NCBI GenBank assembly: GCA_002412625.1
Contig: DHVK01000007.1
Coordinates: forward strand, 1-9,283
DNA from: Cloacimonetes bacterium UBA5210
GTDB lineage: Bacteria; Cloacimonadota; Cloacimonadia; Cloacimonadales; Cloacimonadaceae
Length of the DNA stretch: 9,283 bases
Direction of reading: 5' to 3'
Of the stretch, positions 6,382-9,283 are shown piece by piece (the first letter of the stretch is position 1; each line of letters starts with the position of its first letter). The position numbers were made by a program, and so were the translations under genes. The notes under the pieces are model-generated. The model worked only from the letters and a program-made list of their open reading frames with translations. It searched no databases and had not been told where the DNA came from.

Positions 6382-7632
6382 ATGGCAACATTCAAACCTT
6401 TCAAGGCAGTGCGTCCGGTTCCGGAAAAAGCAGCCCTCATTGCGTCTCTCCCTTATGATGTGATGGATTCCGACGAAGCCAGAGTAGAAGTAGCAAAGTA
6501 TCCCCTCAGCTTCCTGCACGTGGAAAAACCGGAAGTGGATCTTCCCGAAGGGACAAATCTTTACGACCCCGCAGTATATGCAAAAGCCAAAGAAAACATG
6601 TATGGCTATATCGAACGTGGCGACATGATTCAGGATGCCCAACCCTGTTTCTATATCTATCGTCAGACCATGGACGGCCGCTCTCAATACGGTTTGGTGG
6701 GGCTCAGCTCCGTGGATGAGTATATGGACGGAATCATCAAGAAACACGAGCTCACCCGTGCCGAGAAAGAGGCCGACCGCATCAAACACGTGGACACCTG
6801 CGACGCGCATTCTTCACCGGTGTTCTTCACCTATCGCCATCAGGAAATCATCGACGAACTGGTAAACCGGCTTTGCGGTACTACACCTGCTGTCTATGAC
6901 TTCGTGAGCGACGACAACATCGGCCACACCCTGTGGATAGTGGACGCTCCCGAGGACATCCAAGTGATTCAGGAAGCTTTTGCGAGCATGGACTATTTGT
7001 ATGTGGCAGATGGACATCACCGCACTGCCAGCGCCGCCAAGGTCGGCCTTATCCGCCGTGAGCAGTATCCAAACTTCACGGGTGAGGAAGAATTCAATTT
7101 CTTCATGGCAGTGATCTTCCCGGATAACCAGCTCAAGATATTTGATTACAACCGCGTAGTGAAAGACCTCAACGACAATAGCGTGGAGCAGTTCTTTGCC
7201 AAAGTGAAGGAAAAGTGGAACGTGGAAGAAATTCCTGCCGGAGCTTCTTTCACTCCCGGACACCTGCATCAGATGAGCATGTACATCGATGGAAAATGGT
7301 ACTTCATCAGCCCCAAAACCGGGATCTGGAATGAAGCCGATGTTGTGGAAAACCTGGATGTATCCATCCTGCAGATGCATTTGCTGAACCCGATTCTCGG
7401 CATTGCTGATCCCCGCACAGACAAGCGCATCGACTTTGTGGGCGGCATCCGCGGCCTGGGTGAACTGGAAAAACGAGTGGATAGCGGCAGAGAAAAGGTC
7501 GCCTTCGCGATGTATCCCACCTCAATGGACGAGCTGATCGGGATTGCCGATGCCGGAGAGATCATGCCTCCAAAATCCACCTGGTTCGAGCCCAAGCTGC
7601 GCAGCGGACTCTTTATTCACCTGTTGAAATAA
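6382..7632 (+). CDS. DUF1015 family protein
   Basis: The 416-residue soluble protein matches DUF1015 by its signature stretches: LPYDVMDSDEA and FLHVEKPE near the N-terminus, KHELTRAEKEADRIKH in the middle, and VADGHHRTASA with Asp210-Gly211-His212-His213-Arg214. No reaction is established for the family as far as I know. The DGHHR-type loop resembles the core motif of ParB/sulfiredoxin-like folds, some members of which bind nucleotides and phosphorylate free serine, so a small-molecule kinase or nucleotide-dependent role is a reasonable guess only. In other bacteria such genes often lie near serine-synthesis genes (from memory); here that context is absent. The stop overlaps the rimO start by one base (TAATG), so translation is probably coupled. 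The length is typical and no frameshift is seen. Confidence 0.92.
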   Translation: MATFKPFKAVRPVPEKAALIASLPYDVMDSDEARVEVAKYPLSFLHVEKPEVDLPEGTNLYDPAVYAKAKENMYGYIERGDMIQDAQPCFYIYRQTMDGRSQYGLVGLSSVDEYMDGIIKKHELTRAEKEADRIKHVDTCDAHSSPVFFTYRHQEIIDELVNRLCGTTPAVYDFVSDDNIGHTLWIVDAPEDIQVIQEAFASMDYLYVADGHHRTASAAKVGLIRREQYPNFTGEEEFNFFMAVIFPDNQLKIFDYNRVVKDLNDNSVEQFFAKVKEKWNVEEIPAGASFTPGHLHQMSMYIDGKWYFISPKTGIWNEADVVENLDVSILQMHLLNPILGIADPRTDKRIDFVGGIRGLGELEKRVDSGREKVAFAMYPTSMDELIGIADAGEIMPPKSTWFEPKLRSGLFIHLLK

Positions 7633-8951
7633 TGACATACTACATAGAAAGCTTGGGCTGCGCAAAGAACTTGGTGGATACCGAGCGCTTTTTGGGCATC
7701 CTGCAGACATACGGCTTTCTGGAAGTTGATAGCCCGGAAGGAGCAGATCTGGTTCTGGTGAACACCTGCTCTTTCCTTGCGGCTTCATTTGCCGAGCTGG
7801 AATTAGTTCTGGATGATGTGTTTGAAGGGCTGAATCCCCGCAAGAAGACCAAGGTCGTGGTTACCGGTTGCGTGATGAACAGAGGCTTGGAACTGTTTCA
7901 AGAGATATTCCCCCGAGTAAACAAATGGATCCCGCTGAAGGACTTTGACGCCTTTGAGAAGTACATCCTGCGCTATGTTTTGCCCAAGGGAATGAAAGCC
8001 CGCCCGGTGAACCTGATGCATCGGGCTCAACTGGAAGACGGACAGCATGTGTATCTGCGTATAGCGGATGGTTGCGAAAACAACTGCACTTATTGCATGA
8101 TACCTTCGATCCGGGGCAAGCTGATTTCAGAACCGATCGAAAAGCTGGTTGAAGAAGCCACCTTGCTTAGTCCGCGGGGCAGAGAACTGGTGCTTATCGC
8201 CCAGGATTCTTGCCTGTACGGCACAGATCTTTATGGCGAGAAAGCTCTTCCCAAGCTGATTGAAGCCCTGCACGCGATTCCCGGTTACGATTGGATTCGT
8301 ATCATGTATTTGCATCCGGATCACTTTGAATTGCAGTGGACCGAACTCTGGAAGAAGTATCCCAAGCTCTTACCTTATTTTGAGATCCCGATCCAGCACG
8401 CCAGTGACCGCATATTGCAACTGATGAACCGGAAAAAAGGCTATAATGAACTGAAAGCCCTCTTCGATCACATTCGCAAAGAAATCCCGGCAGCGGTTTT
8501 CCGCAGCACTTTGATGGTGGCTTACCCTACGGAAACCCAGCAAGACCTGGATCTGATCGACAAATTTCTGCAGGAAGTGGATATCCTTTATGCCGGTGTT
8601 TTCGGTTACTCTCCGGAGAAGGAGGGCCCAGCCTATGGCGAACGTGAAGGCTTTGATTGGGACGCGGTTGAAAAACTGGAAACAGAATACAGCATGAAGA
8701 CGGAAAGTGCCCGGGAAGAGAAGATGCAGCGCTTTGTCGGGACTGTGCAGCAGGTATTGCTGGAAGGCTATGATGAAGACATGAAATCATATTATGGCCG
8801 CTTGTGGTTTCAAGCCCCGGAGATAGATGGCATTGCCTATGTGGACGGCTTGCCGCCGGATAGCCCCATATTGGTGGATGTGGAGGTGGTTGATGTCCTC
8901 GCTGATGAACTCTCTTGCATCGCCATAACAGCAGAAAAGACAGAAGGATAA
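7632..8951 (+). CDS. rimO: Ribosomal protein S12 (Asp) methylthiotransferase RimO
   Basis: The 439-residue radical-SAM enzyme adds a methylthio group to a conserved aspartate of ribosomal protein S12. The N-terminal MTTase domain has Cys10 in SLGCAKNLVD, Cys46 in NTCSFL and Cys80 in TGCVMNR, which bind the auxiliary iron-sulfur cluster. The radical-SAM motif C-x3-C-x2-C is Cys148, Cys152 and Cys155 (DGCENNCTYCMIP). Later segments such as IPIQHASDRIL and a C-terminal TRAM-like domain (from about RFVGTVQQVLLEG) complete the family architecture. The SLGCxKNLVD signature separates RimO from MiaB. It has no strong ribosome-binding site of its own and starts on the last base of the DUF1015 stop codon, so it should be translated by coupling. 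trpS follows after 4 bases. Confidence 0.97.
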   Translation: MTYYIESLGCAKNLVDTERFLGILQTYGFLEVDSPEGADLVLVNTCSFLAASFAELELVLDDVFEGLNPRKKTKVVVTGCVMNRGLELFQEIFPRVNKWIPLKDFDAFEKYILRYVLPKGMKARPVNLMHRAQLEDGQHVYLRIADGCENNCTYCMIPSIRGKLISEPIEKLVEEATLLSPRGRELVLIAQDSCLYGTDLYGEKALPKLIEALHAIPGYDWIRIMYLHPDHFELQWTELWKKYPKLLPYFEIPIQHASDRILQLMNRKKGYNELKALFDHIRKEIPAAVFRSTLMVAYPTETQQDLDLIDKFLQEVDILYAGVFGYSPEKEGPAYGEREGFDWDAVEKLETEYSMKTESAREEKMQRFVGTVQQVLLEGYDEDMKSYYGRLWFQAPEIDGIAYVDGLPPDSPILVDVEVVDVLADELSCIAITAEKTEG

Positions 8952-8955
8952 CAAG

Positions 8956-9283
8956 ATGAAGAAGATAGCTTTGACCGGGATTAAACCCACCGGAATACCT
9001 CATATCGGGAACTTTTTAGGCGCAATCCAGCCCGCGCTGGAGCTCAGCAAAAGCTGTGAAGCCCGCTATTTTATCGCCGATTACCATGCCCTGAACAGTA
9101 CCAAGGATTCTCAATCGATCCGCAATATGACGGTTGAGATCGCCGCTGCCTGGCTGGCATGCGGCTTGGATCCAGATACGGTGCTGTTTTACAAGCAAAG
9201 CGCCATTCCCGAAACCTTTGAGTTGCTCACGATCCTACTGGCTTTCACCCCAAAGGGTTTGATGAACCGCGCCCACGCCTACA
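8956..9283 (+). CDS. trpS: Tryptophanyl-tRNA synthetase, N-terminal part (cut by window end)
   Basis: An open frame from ATG at 8956 runs to the end of the window without a stop, giving 109 residues. It starts MKKIALTGIKPTGIPHIGN, where His16-Ile-Gly-Asn19 is the class I HIGH signature in the form typical of TrpS, after the G-[IR]-x-PTG entry. FIADYHAL, FYKQSAIPE and TPKGLMNRAHAY further on are also characteristic of TrpS. The enzyme charges tRNA-Trp using ATP; the KMSKS loop would lie beyond the window. Complete TrpS proteins are about 330 residues, so roughly a third is visible. AAGGA (8944-8948), inside the end of rimO, lies 7 bases before the start, and only 4 bases separate the genes, so trpS is the third gene of the DUF1015-rimO-trpS unit. 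Confidence 0.97.
   Translation, partial: MKKIALTGIKPTGIPHIGNFLGAIQPALELSKSCEARYFIADYHALNSTKDSQSIRNMTVEIAAAWLACGLDPDTVLFYKQSAIPETFELLTILLAFTPKGLMNRAHAY

Noticed and set aside
5983..6810. Minus-strand open frame of 275 codons across the end of the M18 gene and the start of DUF1015
   Set aside because: It lies opposite two well-supported genes and the gap between them, and the translation shows no recognisable motif.

Overview
The window looks like an ordinary chromosomal segment of a Gram-negative-type bacterium with roughly balanced base composition. The tRNAs encode their own CCA, there is a lipoprotein with a lipobox and a second exported envelope protein, genes are tightly packed with 1-17 base overlaps, and TTG and GTG starts occur beside ATG. 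Every recognisable gene is on the plus strand. I cannot fix the taxon from sequence alone. The gene set and general feel would suit an uncultured FCB-type lineage such as Cloacimonadota, but that is a low-confidence guess.

Layout. (1) 1-247: a tRNA cluster, with the 3' end of a tRNA (probably Cys), tRNA-Leu(UAA) and tRNA-Gly(GCC). (2) 255-1606: a HAD phosphatase/phosphomutase-like gene starting only 7 bases after tRNA-Gly, overlapped by 4 bases with a SIMIBI-type P-loop ATPase gene. (3) 1607-1829: a non-coding gap that holds two separate pieces of structure, a nested helix region with a competing hairpin and a pair of inverted arms bounded by a 10-base direct repeat. (4) 1830-4940: a DEAD-box RNA helicase (TTG start) with a DbpA-like RNA-binding domain and a 16-unit hexapeptide repeat tail, then a small DUF4878-like lipoprotein (GTG start) and an exported YiiX-like permuted papain-fold protein overlapping it by 17 bases. 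(5) 5044-6315: an M18 zinc aminopeptidase. (6) 6382-9283: DUF1015 protein, rimO and the start of trpS, tightly coupled; trpS runs off the window.

Functionally the segment leans towards translation: tRNAs, an RNA helicase of the ribosome-assembly/cold-adaptation type, RimO acting on ribosomal protein S12, and tryptophanyl-tRNA synthetase, with peptide turnover (M18) and envelope proteins alongside. I see no defence system, phage, complete insertion sequence or CRISPR array. The most unusual items are the helicase tail, the structured 1607-1829 gap, the near-leaderless gene behind the tRNA cluster, and two genes of uncharacterised families (the P-loop ATPase and DUF1015).
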